Shown here piece by piece: positions 1 through 9,099 of a stretch of 64,000 nt of DNA (its first letter is position 1; each line of letters starts with the position of its first letter). The notes beneath the pieces were generated by a model. It was not told the DNA's origin. It ran no database searches and saw nothing but the letters and a program-made list of their open reading frames with translations. Source of the DNA: Sphingobium sufflavum (GTDB taxonomy: Bacteria > Pseudomonadota > Alphaproteobacteria > Sphingomonadales > Sphingomonadaceae). A program made the position numbers and the translations under genes. Location: NCBI RefSeq assembly GCF_021403115.1, contig NZ_JAJSSH010000002.1, positions 1 to 64,000 of the forward strand, given 5' to 3'.

Positions 1-66
1 CAATATCAACATCCCGATCCCGCCGTCTGGTCATCACCAAACGGACGCAACTAAACCATCGAGATG

Positions 67-123
67 GGGGTCCCTTTTAGACGCCGATCACCCCCATAAC
101 GGGGTCCTTTTTGCACGCCGATC
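67..123. repeat. Two direct 23-base repeats resembling IS21-type terminal repeats
   Basis: Positions 67-89 and 101-123 match at 20 of 23 bases and share the core GGGGTCC..TTT and ACGCCGATC. From memory, multiple terminal repeats of this kind occur at the ends of IS21 (istA/istB) elements in proteobacteria. If so, an insertion sequence lies to the left of position 1 and ends near 126. The repeats themselves are seen; the IS21 assignment is inference. Confidence 0.45.
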
Positions 124-291
124 CACAGCGAGATGCATCGGCCTCCCGAGAACCACATATTTCAGCAACAACGTGCTGCCTTTGACTAGCAGCGTTGGTT
201 CGAAACCATTATCGCCTTTGGCATACTCAAAGCGTACCAGTTCCGGGCAGGCTAGAAATTCCGAGCGATTATGATCTGCCAGCCAGTGCAT
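88..291 (-). CDS. Short unrecognised ORF, possibly truncated by an insertion sequence
   Basis: This 67-codon frame lies downstream of the DUF262 gene on the same strand. The first ~57 residues look like ordinary protein (SEFLACPELVRFEYAKG), but the last ten (RRAKRTPLWG) are encoded by the repeat at 101-123, so the natural C-terminus may have been replaced by an insertion-sequence end. No family is recognised. It could equally be a chance frame. Confidence 0.35.
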   Translation of the reverse strand: MHWLADHNRSEFLACPELVRFEYAKGDNGFEPTLLVKGSTLLLKYVVLGRPMHLAVDRRAKRTPLWG

Positions 292-354
292 TTTCCATAT
301 GTGGCATAGATTGGCTGCTTGACGAAAGATGCCCGTAGATACCGCGCCTCGTCA

Positions 355-2472
355 TCAGTTAGCCATTGCGGGCAACCCTTGCCGCCACTCATCCGCGAGT
401 AAGTCGGCTGCGGTTCCGGGAAGGCGAAGCCGCCAATCCATCCATCCGTTCCGACTCGTGCCCGTCACCATCCGCGATGCTGCCGTGAAGGTGGAGGCCA
501 GACCGTCCAAGCTCTCGATCCGCATTCCACCTTCGATGATAAGGCCGTTCCAAACTTTGTCAGCATAGCGGAAGCTGCATTCTGTTCCGATGGGAGGCAG
601 GCCAGCGGCATAAGCCATCCCACTGCCCGATCCTGCCGGAATGGCACCCTCCGGCCTATCAGGCGCACCCCAAACCAAACGGGCTACCTTAAAAAGAGTC
701 AATCCGCGCTCGGCTACGGCTTCTTCGTCCCAACTCTGATAGGCTCCCAATTCCCGGTTGAGTGCAAGCGACGAGTGGGCGCGAACGGCAGGCATTTTCA
801 CGTCGAATGGTCCGTTCGATACTGACGCATTGAGGCTGTGCGTCAGTAGAGTCAGGTTGCCCATCTTGTTGATGCACATGCTCCGGGCGATCTCGGTATC
901 CACCGTCCCCAGAATGTCGATTTCCCCTTCTATCTGAGAAACCGGCCAGTTGTCGCGCCACGACTGAGGCATGATATGCTCGATGGTCAGCGCAGAGCGG
1001 ATTTCGATGTCCTCATTCAACAGGGACCGTTTGCGCTGTTCGATCCCCTCGAAAATCAGGCGCAGGCGGGGTTGCCTCGCATTCTTGTATTGATCCCGGC
1101 CAAGCCAACCGTTCCGGAATTCCGCGTCGTCGGGCCAACGATCAATGTCCGATGTCCGGCCCGAGAGATATTCACGCAAGTTTGCGGCAATGTCGCCCTC
1201 TGCCTTGCGTAGCCATTGGACGGTGCCGACGAAGAACCGATTGTAGTTCTTGGTTGTGAGGCCGCACACGTCCCGGCGCAGGATGTAACTTTTCAGGGAT
1301 GCCAGTGCATCGGCCAGCGCCATCTCATCGCTGATCGTGTTGGCGAGGTAGATCACCAGCGGCATCGCCGTTGAAACGTCGAAGGCTTCGGCAAATCCGC
1401 CAAACTGCCCCAAGGCATCATCCTTTGATTGCTCGAACAGCCGACGCTCGATTGCCGCTGTTGCCGAAATTGCCTTCAACTCATCCTCGGTGGAGGCAAA
1501 GGGATGCTGAGTGAGAACCCACTTCCGATAGGTATCGAACAGACCGTCCACGGAAACCAAGTCCGCCAAGTGCATCGAAAGGTGGTCCGTTAGCATCCAC
1601 ACCAGACGGGGGCGGAACAAGCGCCCCCTAGAGGCTGGCGTCTGCCAGAATGAGCCGTCCAGCGGCAGCCAGTGCATCGCATACAGCTTGTCGATGTTGA
1701 GCGAACCGGCAGACTGGCCCAAGCCCTTTGCCCGTTGGAAAATGAAGTTCCGCATGAGGTCGCCGGGAGTCAACTCCACCCCTCGGCTGTTCAATGTTTC
1801 AAAGATCGTCTGCGGATCGTCGCCACCCTCCAGTTCGATGGAGACAACCGCCAGCCCCTCTTTCAGCGCCTCGAAAAGCCGCTCCAACCTATGCTCCTCA
1901 TATTCCCCATCATCGGGCAAAACATGATTTCGAACCCGCTGGAGGAAGTAGGCGTGAGCCTCGGTCGAGCGGCGCACATAGCTGGCTTCATCAATCACAG
2001 CCGCTTCAATCTCTGAGGGATCGGCGGAAGGGTCGATGAGCGAGACAAACGCGCGGCGATCAGTCAGAGAAGGCCACAGCTTGTAGCGTTCGACCGCAGG
2101 GGTTTCCATGACCCCGCTGTTCAACAGGTAGTCCTGAATTTCCGCGCCGTAGGCCGATCCAAATTCGTTCGCCACGTCCCGCAATGCGGATAGTAGGATT
2201 TGAAACGTCGTAAGGCGCTGCTGGCCGTCGATAATCTCGTAAGCCTGGACCTGCTTGCCGAAGGTCTTGACCTGGCTGATGACTATCGCCCCCATGAAGT
2301 GCGGGGTCAGGGTGGTCCGGTCGGTGTTAAGCCGGTCAACGGCCCGCTCGATGTCCTCCCACAGCAATTCAAGCTGAGCAATCGGCCAAGCATATTGCCG
2401 CTGATAGAGGGGGATGAGGTATCGCTTCTTGCCGTCGAAAAGATCGACGATAGATCGTGTAAACGGCTTCAC
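355..2472 (-). CDS. DUF262/DUF1524 GmrSD-like nuclease with C-terminal RAMA-like domain
   Basis: The protein has 705 residues. The N-terminal DUF262 domain carries YQRQYAW (~23-29) and the IDGQQR motif (~81-86), typical of the ParB-like NTPase half of GmrSD/BrxU-type restriction factors. The middle has the family signature ETLNSRGVELTPGDLMRN. The DUF1524 HNH-like nuclease half shows TIEHIMPQSW (~498-507) followed by KMGNLTLLTHSLN. After ~629 the segment GTECSFRYAD...SRNGWMDW resembles the RAMA domain found in restriction and modification proteins. Known relatives cut modified phage DNA in an NTP-dependent way. It is the last gene of an operon with the STAND NTPase, 55 bases downstream of it. 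The defence role is inferred from family and context; the RAMA call is by eye. Confidence 0.85.
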   Translation of the reverse strand: MKPFTRSIVDLFDGKKRYLIPLYQRQYAWPIAQLELLWEDIERAVDRLNTDRTTLTPHFMGAIVISQVKTFGKQVQAYEIIDGQQRLTTFQILLSALRDVANEFGSAYGAEIQDYLLNSGVMETPAVERYKLWPSLTDRRAFVSLIDPSADPSEIEAAVIDEASYVRRSTEAHAYFLQRVRNHVLPDDGEYEEHRLERLFEALKEGLAVVSIELEGGDDPQTIFETLNSRGVELTPGDLMRNFIFQRAKGLGQSAGSLNIDKLYAMHWLPLDGSFWQTPASRGRLFRPRLVWMLTDHLSMHLADLVSVDGLFDTYRKWVLTQHPFASTEDELKAISATAAIERRLFEQSKDDALGQFGGFAEAFDVSTAMPLVIYLANTISDEMALADALASLKSYILRRDVCGLTTKNYNRFFVGTVQWLRKAEGDIAANLREYLSGRTSDIDRWPDDAEFRNGWLGRDQYKNARQPRLRLIFEGIEQRKRSLLNEDIEIRSALTIEHIMPQSWRDNWPVSQIEGEIDILGTVDTEIARSMCINKMGNLTLLTHSLNASVSNGPFDVKMPAVRAHSSLALNRELGAYQSWDEEAVAERGLTLFKVARLVWGAPDRPEGAIPAGSGSGMAYAAGLPPIGTECSFRYADKVWNGLIIEGGMRIESLDGLASTFTAASRMVTGTSRNGWMDWRLRLPGTAADLLADEWRQGLPAMAN

Positions 2473-2527
2473 TGAATACCCCCTAATTCCCCTGATCGCT
2501 CACAGCAGCGATATATGTCCGTTAAAA

Positions 2528-5500
2528 CTACTCAAACGCCTCTTCTCGCTCGGTTTCTCGCTCTCGTTCATGGTTTGCCCATGCCTTGAGATTGGTGACT
2601 TGCTCTGTAACCCACGCTCGAACGTCTTTATCGAGGTGGTCCGCTATCGCGCTGAGATATTCACGGCGGCGATCCAAAATGACCGAGAGATTTCCAGACC
2701 AGCCATTTGGGCGCATTCGGTCCGCGTTACTTTTCAGGAAGGCTGCCCGATCCGGTGCCCTTTCCAGCCCCTCCAGAAACAGCGGGGATAGGCCGTTGTC
2801 GTCATCAAAATCTTTGGTGGCAAAGACGTTCAACGAACGGCTTACGAGCGGGTATCTCACAGCGGGAGCTTGATCGACCCATGACCAGAGAACGGCGGGA
2901 TCGACTTTTTCAAGCGGAGATTGCCTACTGAGGCCGATATTTCCGTAGATCGAGTCCTCATCGTCCGCTTCGGACGCCAACAGAAATTTGTCTAGGGCAA
3001 CTATCGGCTGCACCTCAAATAGAGCGTCGAACGCATGGTCTAGGTTGAAGGCATATACCTCGCGGGCGGCAACTTTAGCTTTGAGCAGGCGGCATAGCTC
3101 ACGCGCACCGGCCTCGCCTCGCGGACCAGAATAGCATTCCGCGATGGTCTGTTGGACTCGGTACTCCCTAACGTCCTGAGTGTTCTGGTAGTCCGTGCGG
3201 AGCAGAAGTTGATGCCCGATGTCGAGTAGAACGCCCTCCACCTCTAGACCGTCAGTTTTTAGGCAGTAGGTCGCCATGTGGAAGATTTCGAGTGCAGTTG
3301 CAGTGCCCCCTTCCAGCCCGCAGAGATCGTCCAACATTCCCGCAAGCGCCTCTTGCGGAGCGGGGCCGATGACTCCTGAGGCTAAGGAATAAAAGCTGTG
3401 AGCCTTGATATGCCCTGACGAGATTGCTCTCCTCAGTCGCGCAATAGCTTCGTCGTTCATCTCCGCCTGCGCTTGGAGATATACAAAATGAGGAGCCATA
3501 TCTGGATCGTTGAGCATCTCATCGAGGATCGCTGACCCAAGCGCGGCATCAGTTCGATTGAGCTTGTGCAAGAATCCACCAAGGATCGTGGAATTACGTT
3601 GTTCAACTGGAAGCGCGAGTAGCGCGGTGCGAAGCGTTTGCCATGTCTCCGCCAATGGCACCGAGGACTGAGCTAGCCCCACGCCAAAAGAGAAAGCGCG
3701 AGGAGCATGATTGGCTTGCAGGGCTTCGGACAGGAACGGCGTCAACAATTCCTTTTGGCCGCCAAAGTCTCGTCCGATGGCTTCCGCCTTCTGCGCTAAC
3801 CGTTCGTGGGCGGCTGCATAGTCTCTTTCACCGTCCCCGTGGTCATCACCGTCGAGAAGGTCGAAGCCTGATCCTCTGCCCTCCAAAACATAGGCTTTCG
3901 CTACATTAAGCGGATCGGACGGACGTAGTTGTTTCTCTATGGCCAAAATCCGACTTTTGACCTCAGGCTTCCAGTTCTTGCCGTCGAATTGAATAGCGCC
4001 ACGAACAGCGAGCCACCCGTCGATCCATTCCCCGTCTTTGAGAAATTCCGTCACAGCAGCCTCAATGGCGCCGAGGCAAGCTTCGATTCTCAGAACGCCT
4101 CGCAAACCGGCCGAAACGATGCGCCTGATCTCTGGACGCATATGGACATCTGCGCTCAACTCAACAGCGAGATTGATGCCGTCGCTATACCAATTCCAGA
4201 TGTCCCCATAGGTCGGCGGGTGCCAGCCAAAATCTCTAGGACGCGCGCCGAAGTCGAAGTTTGATGAGGAAGAAAAATGCCCGGATTGTAGCAGAGCACG
4301 CATCGCGAGATGCCCGCAGCGGACGGAGCCGGAGTCGCCGCTGGCGTAAAGGCTGCGGATCAATTTCCGCCGCTGATCGGGAGGCGCTTGGGTGCCTGAA
4401 AGATGTAGGTGGAAGAGTTCCTCGAACGATCCACGGGCTGCGTTATGATTTTCCTTCGGGGCCTCCGCTGCCACGAATTTTCCTAGCAGCACCGCCGCGC
4501 GATCAAACAATTCCGTATCGTAGGCCAGCGACTTTAGGATCATCGTCAACTGCCAGCGCGAAGATGATTTCGGGTTGAGTATTGCGGCTCCCTTGGGGCC
4601 TGCCACTTCTTCCTCCATACGCCGCAGAACGGCCTCCGGGGCGACCGGAGCGATATTGCGGAGGAGTTGGAGGGATTGGTCATCTCCGACCATGAGATTG
4701 CCTAGTGGGCCATCTGCACGAAGCCAGCGCGCGGTAGCTTGTTTGGCTTGGTCGTTGTCATGCAAATAACCGAGTCTTCGAGTCAGAGACTTTTGCATCC
4801 GAGGTGGGACGTTAGCGCAGAGCCTATCCAACTCGTCCGCAGGTATGCGCTCCAACGCCTGCGCTGCCAATCGGTTGGCGATCGCATGGGGTAACAGCGC
4901 CCTCCATCGTCCACGCGATTGAACGACAGAACGCCGCTTTAGCTCAGCGACGAAGGCATAAAGCTTTGTGGCGCTGATACCGGCGATAGGAGCTAGCATC
5001 GCAAGCTCGCCAGATGCCGAGGTATCGGTTCCGTCGAACGAGTAAACCAAGGAAAGGGCTTCTGCCGCGCTCAGCAAGTCATCGCTATGGTCATTACGCT
5101 GTTGGAAAATGCGAGCAAAAAGCTCGCGATCTTTCAGATTTCCAAGCGTGTCGCCCTTTTTCAGAGTGTCAGTCAGCACGCCAGCTACGCGAAAATTGCC
5201 ACCGCTAAACTCGGCTATTCGGTCGCGATCAACTTGGGAAACGTGATCGAAATTTGCCTTTAGCCATTCCCCAATCGTACCCTCCGAGGCGGCTTGCAGT
5301 CTAAAAACCTCTGTTCGTTCTGGCTCGTCGTCGCGGACGTCATATTCGACCGTAATAAGGCTAAGCTTGCTTTTGCTGCTGGCGCAGATTTTCGCCAGAT
5401 CGGAATGGGTTTGTGGGTTGCAGTTATCTACAACGAGGATGGCCCGCTGGCCTGTTTCAACCAAACTCAGAGCCAGTTGCTTTGCGGTAGGGTCCGGGGT

Positions 5501-6379
5501 TTCGGAGTAGTCGGTATAGACGGCAAGAGACGGATCGAGCGCGTCGGCTCCAACTTCGCTTTCAAACAGGGCCTGAACCAGCCTCGTTTTGCCGAGGCCA
5601 GACATTCCGATTAGCCGCACACATTGCCCAGGCAGAGCCAAGGCCTCTCTTATGCAATTGATGCCTTCTATAATGGGAAGAACGGTTTGCTCCTTTGAGC
5701 GAGCATCAACCAAACAGGCCGCGTCATCCGTTATATATTTGCCATCCCCGCCAACGCGGATGCCCGACCAGTCTCCCAGCGACTGCCAACCAGAAAGGGG
5801 CCGTCCAATGCGTGCCCGGACCCATGCCGCAACGCCGGCATATTGATTGACCCAAAGCGCAAGGCGTTCGCGATCATAGAAATCAGTATGCACCTTGTGC
5901 GCCGAGGCGTGCCCCGAAAAGGCATCTGTCATGGCTTTGCGCCGGTTTTGAAGCGGCTTATCGGCCACAGAGCCTTGCGAGCTTACAATGACATAGGCCC
6001 CGCTATCGTCAGCCAGATCGCCTAGAACAGTTCTCAGAGCGCCGTTCGGCTTCATCTCGCCCGTAATGGCCGCAGGCCCCATGTCAGGTTTCTTGACCTG
6101 AAAGCCCAATGGAGTGCGAGGGATGAAATCTCCGGCGTAGACGCTGCCGAGAAGTTCAACGCGAACGTCAAGGCCGCCATCGGCTGCGTTTTGATCGCCA
6201 CCTGCGGTCACACCTGAAACAGGAAGCACCTTTGCGTTTAACTCTGCGATTGCCAAGCGAGCGACCAGAGTGCGCAACTGCACATCATCAAGTCGTTGTA
6301 TCTCGTCTCCGGTGACTTCGAACATTGCCGCTCCGATCAACTTACCGCCGAAACGATATACGACCGTCGCTTGCGACAA
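2528..6379 (-). CDS. Large Avs-like protein: PD-(D/E)XK-type nuclease domain plus STAND/AAA NTPase plus helical repeats
   Basis: The protein has 1283 residues in three parts. Residues ~60-110 show GGLD (Asp71) and then FQVKK (Gln94, Lys96), which fits the D...QxK active site of Mrr/PD-(D/E)XK nucleases. A P-loop GMSGLGKT (258-265) and a Walker B strand AILVVDN (~313-319) mark a STAND/NACHT-like NTPase. The remaining ~750 residues are helix-rich with degenerate TPR-like repeats and end in a highly charged tail. This order (effector nuclease, NTPase switch, long sensor) is that of antiviral STAND (Avs) proteins, which recognise phage proteins and then degrade DNA. The gene lies between an XRE regulator and a GmrSD-like gene on the same strand. 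The start agrees with a 51-base gap after xre. Its exact Avs class and trigger are unknown. Confidence 0.8.
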   Translation of the reverse strand: MSQATVVYRFGGKLIGAAMFEVTGDEIQRLDDVQLRTLVARLAIAELNAKVLPVSGVTAGGDQNAADGGLDVRVELLGSVYAGDFIPRTPLGFQVKKPDMGPAAITGEMKPNGALRTVLGDLADDSGAYVIVSSQGSVADKPLQNRRKAMTDAFSGHASAHKVHTDFYDRERLALWVNQYAGVAAWVRARIGRPLSGWQSLGDWSGIRVGGDGKYITDDAACLVDARSKEQTVLPIIEGINCIREALALPGQCVRLIGMSGLGKTRLVQALFESEVGADALDPSLAVYTDYSETPDPTAKQLALSLVETGQRAILVVDNCNPQTHSDLAKICASSKSKLSLITVEYDVRDDEPERTEVFRLQAASEGTIGEWLKANFDHVSQVDRDRIAEFSGGNFRVAGVLTDTLKKGDTLGNLKDRELFARIFQQRNDHSDDLLSAAEALSLVYSFDGTDTSASGELAMLAPIAGISATKLYAFVAELKRRSVVQSRGRWRALLPHAIANRLAAQALERIPADELDRLCANVPPRMQKSLTRRLGYLHDNDQAKQATARWLRADGPLGNLMVGDDQSLQLLRNIAPVAPEAVLRRMEEEVAGPKGAAILNPKSSSRWQLTMILKSLAYDTELFDRAAVLLGKFVAAEAPKENHNAARGSFEELFHLHLSGTQAPPDQRRKLIRSLYASGDSGSVRCGHLAMRALLQSGHFSSSSNFDFGARPRDFGWHPPTYGDIWNWYSDGINLAVELSADVHMRPEIRRIVSAGLRGVLRIEACLGAIEAAVTEFLKDGEWIDGWLAVRGAIQFDGKNWKPEVKSRILAIEKQLRPSDPLNVAKAYVLEGRGSGFDLLDGDDHGDGERDYAAAHERLAQKAEAIGRDFGGQKELLTPFLSEALQANHAPRAFSFGVGLAQSSVPLAETWQTLRTALLALPVEQRNSTILGGFLHKLNRTDAALGSAILDEMLNDPDMAPHFVYLQAQAEMNDEAIARLRRAISSGHIKAHSFYSLASGVIGPAPQEALAGMLDDLCGLEGGTATALEIFHMATYCLKTDGLEVEGVLLDIGHQLLLRTDYQNTQDVREYRVQQTIAECYSGPRGEAGARELCRLLKAKVAAREVYAFNLDHAFDALFEVQPIVALDKFLLASEADDEDSIYGNIGLSRQSPLEKVDPAVLWSWVDQAPAVRYPLVSRSLNVFATKDFDDDNGLSPLFLEGLERAPDRAAFLKSNADRMRPNGWSGNLSVILDRRREYLSAIADHLDKDVRAWVTEQVTNLKAWANHERERETEREEAFE

Positions 6380-6430
6380 AAGGGGAACATTAAAGCTGGA
6401 TTGGAGAAAGCATCCGTTGCGCGTTTCGGT

Positions 6431-6661
6431 TCAATTTGCCGCCGGAAGCTCTCTCGTGAGTTGAGCTAAATCGCAACGAAGGGCAACGCACAGGCGGCAG
6501 AGGACCGTAAAAGTGACGTTGCGCTCTCCACGCTCCACAGCGCCGTAATATGACCGATCCACATTGGCCGCTAAGGCAAGCGCCTCCTGCGTCAGGCCGA
6601 TGCTCTTACGCTGCGTCCTGATCCGTTTGCCCAATTCAAGAAGGATAGCCCCTTCGTCCAT
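6431..6661 (-). CDS. XRE-family helix-turn-helix regulator
   Basis: The 76-residue protein consists of one lambda-repressor-like HTH: GKRIRTQRKSIGLTQEALA as helices 1-2 and VDRSYYGAVERGERN as the recognition region. It is the first gene of the minus-strand operon that continues with the STAND nuclease and the GmrSD-like gene, so it probably controls their expression. Small Xre proteins of this kind often autoregulate defence operons. It is divergent from the exported protein at 6751, with 89 bases between the start codons, where its promoter and operator must lie. Confidence 0.85.
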   Translation of the reverse strand: MDEGAILLELGKRIRTQRKSIGLTQEALALAANVDRSYYGAVERGERNVTFTVLCRLCVALRCDLAQLTRELPAAN

Positions 6662-6750
6662 CGAGTAGGATAGACGGCAAATGATGACTTTCAGTCCACG
6701 GGCATTTATACCTCATTTTGGGGTTGCGATTTTCCGGGGGCTGACTGCCA

Positions 6751-7536
6751 ATGTATCGAATAGCTATCGTTCTTGTGGCGTTGGCCTGCGCCACGGATGC
6801 TTTGGGTCAATCCACCAGCACGACGATGGATATGGGCGGCGGGATGACCCACGTTGATACGATGGGACCGAGCGGCGCAATGAGTTCGTCCAATTGCATG
6901 AACGTGGGCGGGGGCATGGCCAAGTGCAATACGATGGATATGAGCCAGCCACAGCGCGCCAATCCAATGCCCGACATGAGCCGCCCACAGACTAACGGAA
7001 CGACAACCAGCTTCATTGGCGGCCTGATTGGGCAATCTCGGGAACGCTCCTTTCAAAAGAAAGTGGGGCAAATGCTGGCAGCGGGCGATTGCATTGAAGC
7101 ATCGACGTTCGCCCATGCTCATGGCCACGAGGCGCAAAGCGACCAAATTTTGCGGTCCTGCCGTTTCAACCAGCCAGCGGCCGCCAATACCGAAGCGGCC
7201 CCACGGCAAGGCGTTGCCCAGCCAATTCCATTGACAGAGCGGCTGAGGTTGGCGGCTGTAACGGCCAACGCGGCAACGCCGATAGCTCTGGACGAAATCA
7301 CCACGGTTTCGAAGGTCGAGGCAATTGGCAGTCAGATATTGTTGACCGCCACCGTCAACGCCACAGGTACGACGATTTCCGAACCGTTCCGATCCAAGGT
7401 GCAGAACCGGCTTTGCGCCGATCAATCAGCCCCCGCCTTGCTTACTGCCGGGGCGTCCATCCGTATCAAGTATTTTGAGCCGAACGGGAAAGAAATTGGC
7501 TCTGTCATGGTGACACGAAATGAATGTGGATTGTGA
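6751..7536 (+). CDS. Exported protein with Met/Gly-rich segment, function unknown
   Basis: The 261-residue protein begins with a clear signal peptide (MYRIAIVLVALACATDALGQ). Mature residues ~21-80 hold about eleven methionines, mostly in TMDM, GGGM and similar patterns, with few bulky residues; this could bind a soft metal such as copper, but that is only a guess. The C-terminal ~95 residues look like a small periplasmic domain, beginning PIALDEITTVSKVEAIGS and ending RNECGL, with two cysteines that could pair. No family is recognised with certainty. It lies between defence genes on the island and is transcribed away from them. Confidence 0.6.
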   Translation: MYRIAIVLVALACATDALGQSTSTTMDMGGGMTHVDTMGPSGAMSSSNCMNVGGGMAKCNTMDMSQPQRANPMPDMSRPQTNGTTTSFIGGLIGQSRERSFQKKVGQMLAAGDCIEASTFAHAHGHEAQSDQILRSCRFNQPAAANTEAAPRQGVAQPIPLTERLRLAAVTANAATPIALDEITTVSKVEAIGSQILLTATVNATGTTISEPFRSKVQNRLCADQSAPALLTAGASIRIKYFEPNGKEIGSVMVTRNECGL

Positions 7537-7651
7537 AATTTATTCACGACCGAGCCGGTGCAAGAGCTTTCCTTACGGGTTCCCATTAATGGTGTAAGAT
7601 CATAGATATTAAGGTCATTCTAATTTTATAGATTATCCAACTAGAAATCAT

Positions 7652-9094
7652 TCAATTGATGTCTGGATTCATTCCGAACCTATGGAAATGGGCTTGGTTC
7701 ATCAACTCTTCCAACCTATCCCTTTTATTGACCGTCGTTATGAAAGAGTCGTGGACCGACAGGGCGACCCAGCCTTCGGCCATCGCTGTTGTCACGATCT
7801 CCAAAGCTATGTCGGACTCCAATCGCATCAACCGCAAACCCGCGCCTGTCTTGAAGGCATCGGCAATCGGCTGGTGCCGTGCCTCAAGCAAAGCCACGAT
7901 CTCCCGCAACGTGAAACCCGGCGGAAGGGCAAGATGGTCCGGCAACTCCTTTTCGTTCGGTCGCCTTTTTCCGTTTATCAGCACCTGCATCGCCCATTTG
8001 ACTAGGCGACGGAAATTATCGCCAATCTCGGGCAACGCATACAAGTCCCCGTCGCAGTTCAGCCCCCGTTCGGCATAGAGCATCCGAGGATGGCAGTTCC
8101 CATAATCCAGTTCCACCGTGGACTGTCCGTTGATGGTGATCGCTTCCCGCAGTCCCTCAGAAATGTGCATCCACCAGCCGCCGAACATGCGCCCGCCCTG
8201 ACCGAACCTCGGGTTATCCTGATCCCCGTTGTTGAACACGCGGTAGATGTCCGTCCCGAATGTTTCCGGTAGCCGGTAGGGCGTTCCCGTCCGGTCTGGA
8301 TCGGCGTTGCGTTCGGTCAGCCAAAAGTCCAGTTGCTCCGGGGCCAAGCCAAGCGAAATATCCTGTAGCCTGTAGAAGGCATTGATTGCCGCTAAGGTTG
8401 CCGTCCATTCGGCTGTTTCGGCAGTTGGCTCGAACGTGATCCGCTTGCCCTTACGGGGCTGGACCAATCCGCCCTTAGTCCAGTCAAATTCGGGCTGAGG
8501 CTTCGGCCCAAAAAGCCTGACCAGTTCCTCGGCTGGTATGCTTCGCCGGATCGACTGCGCCGTTATGCCGCATTCCAGAGCGATGCCGATCAGTGCTTCG
8601 GCCGGAGCGTAGGAGGATGCCGACGATGGCGTTACGGAGCCGTCTTGCATCTTTCTCCCCGTTATGGTCCTAAACAACCCCGCATCCGCCAGAGCGTCCA
8701 CAGCCTCTCCTAGCGCGCCGTGGCGCATCCATGACGGGCTATCCTCATACCACTCCGCATCTGCCTTCCTGAAATAAAGGACCGAAGGCAGAACGCGGAA
8801 AAAATGCGCCCGCATGGCGTTCGCCAGCAACCGGCATATTCGCTCGGTATGATTGGATTGCGCCGCTTGGTTTCGTTTCCTTTGCCGTGGTCGCACCTCA
8901 TCAAAGACTGCCAGCACCTGCTCCACCAGTGCCATCCCCTCGGGATTGCGGATTTCGATAAATTCATCGAAGAACGTTCCTCTTCCCGGCATCAAGACAA
9001 CCTCGCCGGATTGCTCCGGCTCGGCTGGCTCCACGTCAAAAGCGAACACGTCGAAGGGTTCGGCCAAAAGGCCGGGGTCAAACATCCCTTCCAT
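7652..9094 (-). CDS. Island protein with family A / T7-type polymerase palm motifs, function unknown
   Basis: With ATG at 9094, five bases after the stop of the excisionase gene, the protein has 480 residues; an upstream GTG/ATG frame to 9157 is possible but would overlap that gene. Three blocks match, in order, the catalytic motifs of DNA polymerase I and T7-type RNA polymerases: A, VELDYGNCHPRMLYAE (Asp330); B, RRLVKWAMQVLINGK (Lys366, with Asn374 where both polymerase families have Tyr); C, LSVHDSF (His448-Asp449). The region just before motif C (LMRLESDIALEIV) also fits the family A pattern. The N-terminal ~290 residues match nothing known to me. Both metal-binding aspartates are present, so nucleotidyl transfer is plausible, but no activity is established. 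Confidence 0.7.
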   Translation of the reverse strand: MEGMFDPGLLAEPFDVFAFDVEPAEPEQSGEVVLMPGRGTFFDEFIEIRNPEGMALVEQVLAVFDEVRPRQRKRNQAAQSNHTERICRLLANAMRAHFFRVLPSVLYFRKADAEWYEDSPSWMRHGALGEAVDALADAGLFRTITGRKMQDGSVTPSSASSYAPAEALIGIALECGITAQSIRRSIPAEELVRLFGPKPQPEFDWTKGGLVQPRKGKRITFEPTAETAEWTATLAAINAFYRLQDISLGLAPEQLDFWLTERNADPDRTGTPYRLPETFGTDIYRVFNNGDQDNPRFGQGGRMFGGWWMHISEGLREAITINGQSTVELDYGNCHPRMLYAERGLNCDGDLYALPEIGDNFRRLVKWAMQVLINGKRRPNEKELPDHLALPPGFTLREIVALLEARHQPIADAFKTGAGLRLMRLESDIALEIVTTAMAEGWVALSVHDSFITTVNKRDRLEELMNQAHFHRFGMNPDIN

Positions 9095-9099
9095 GTCCG

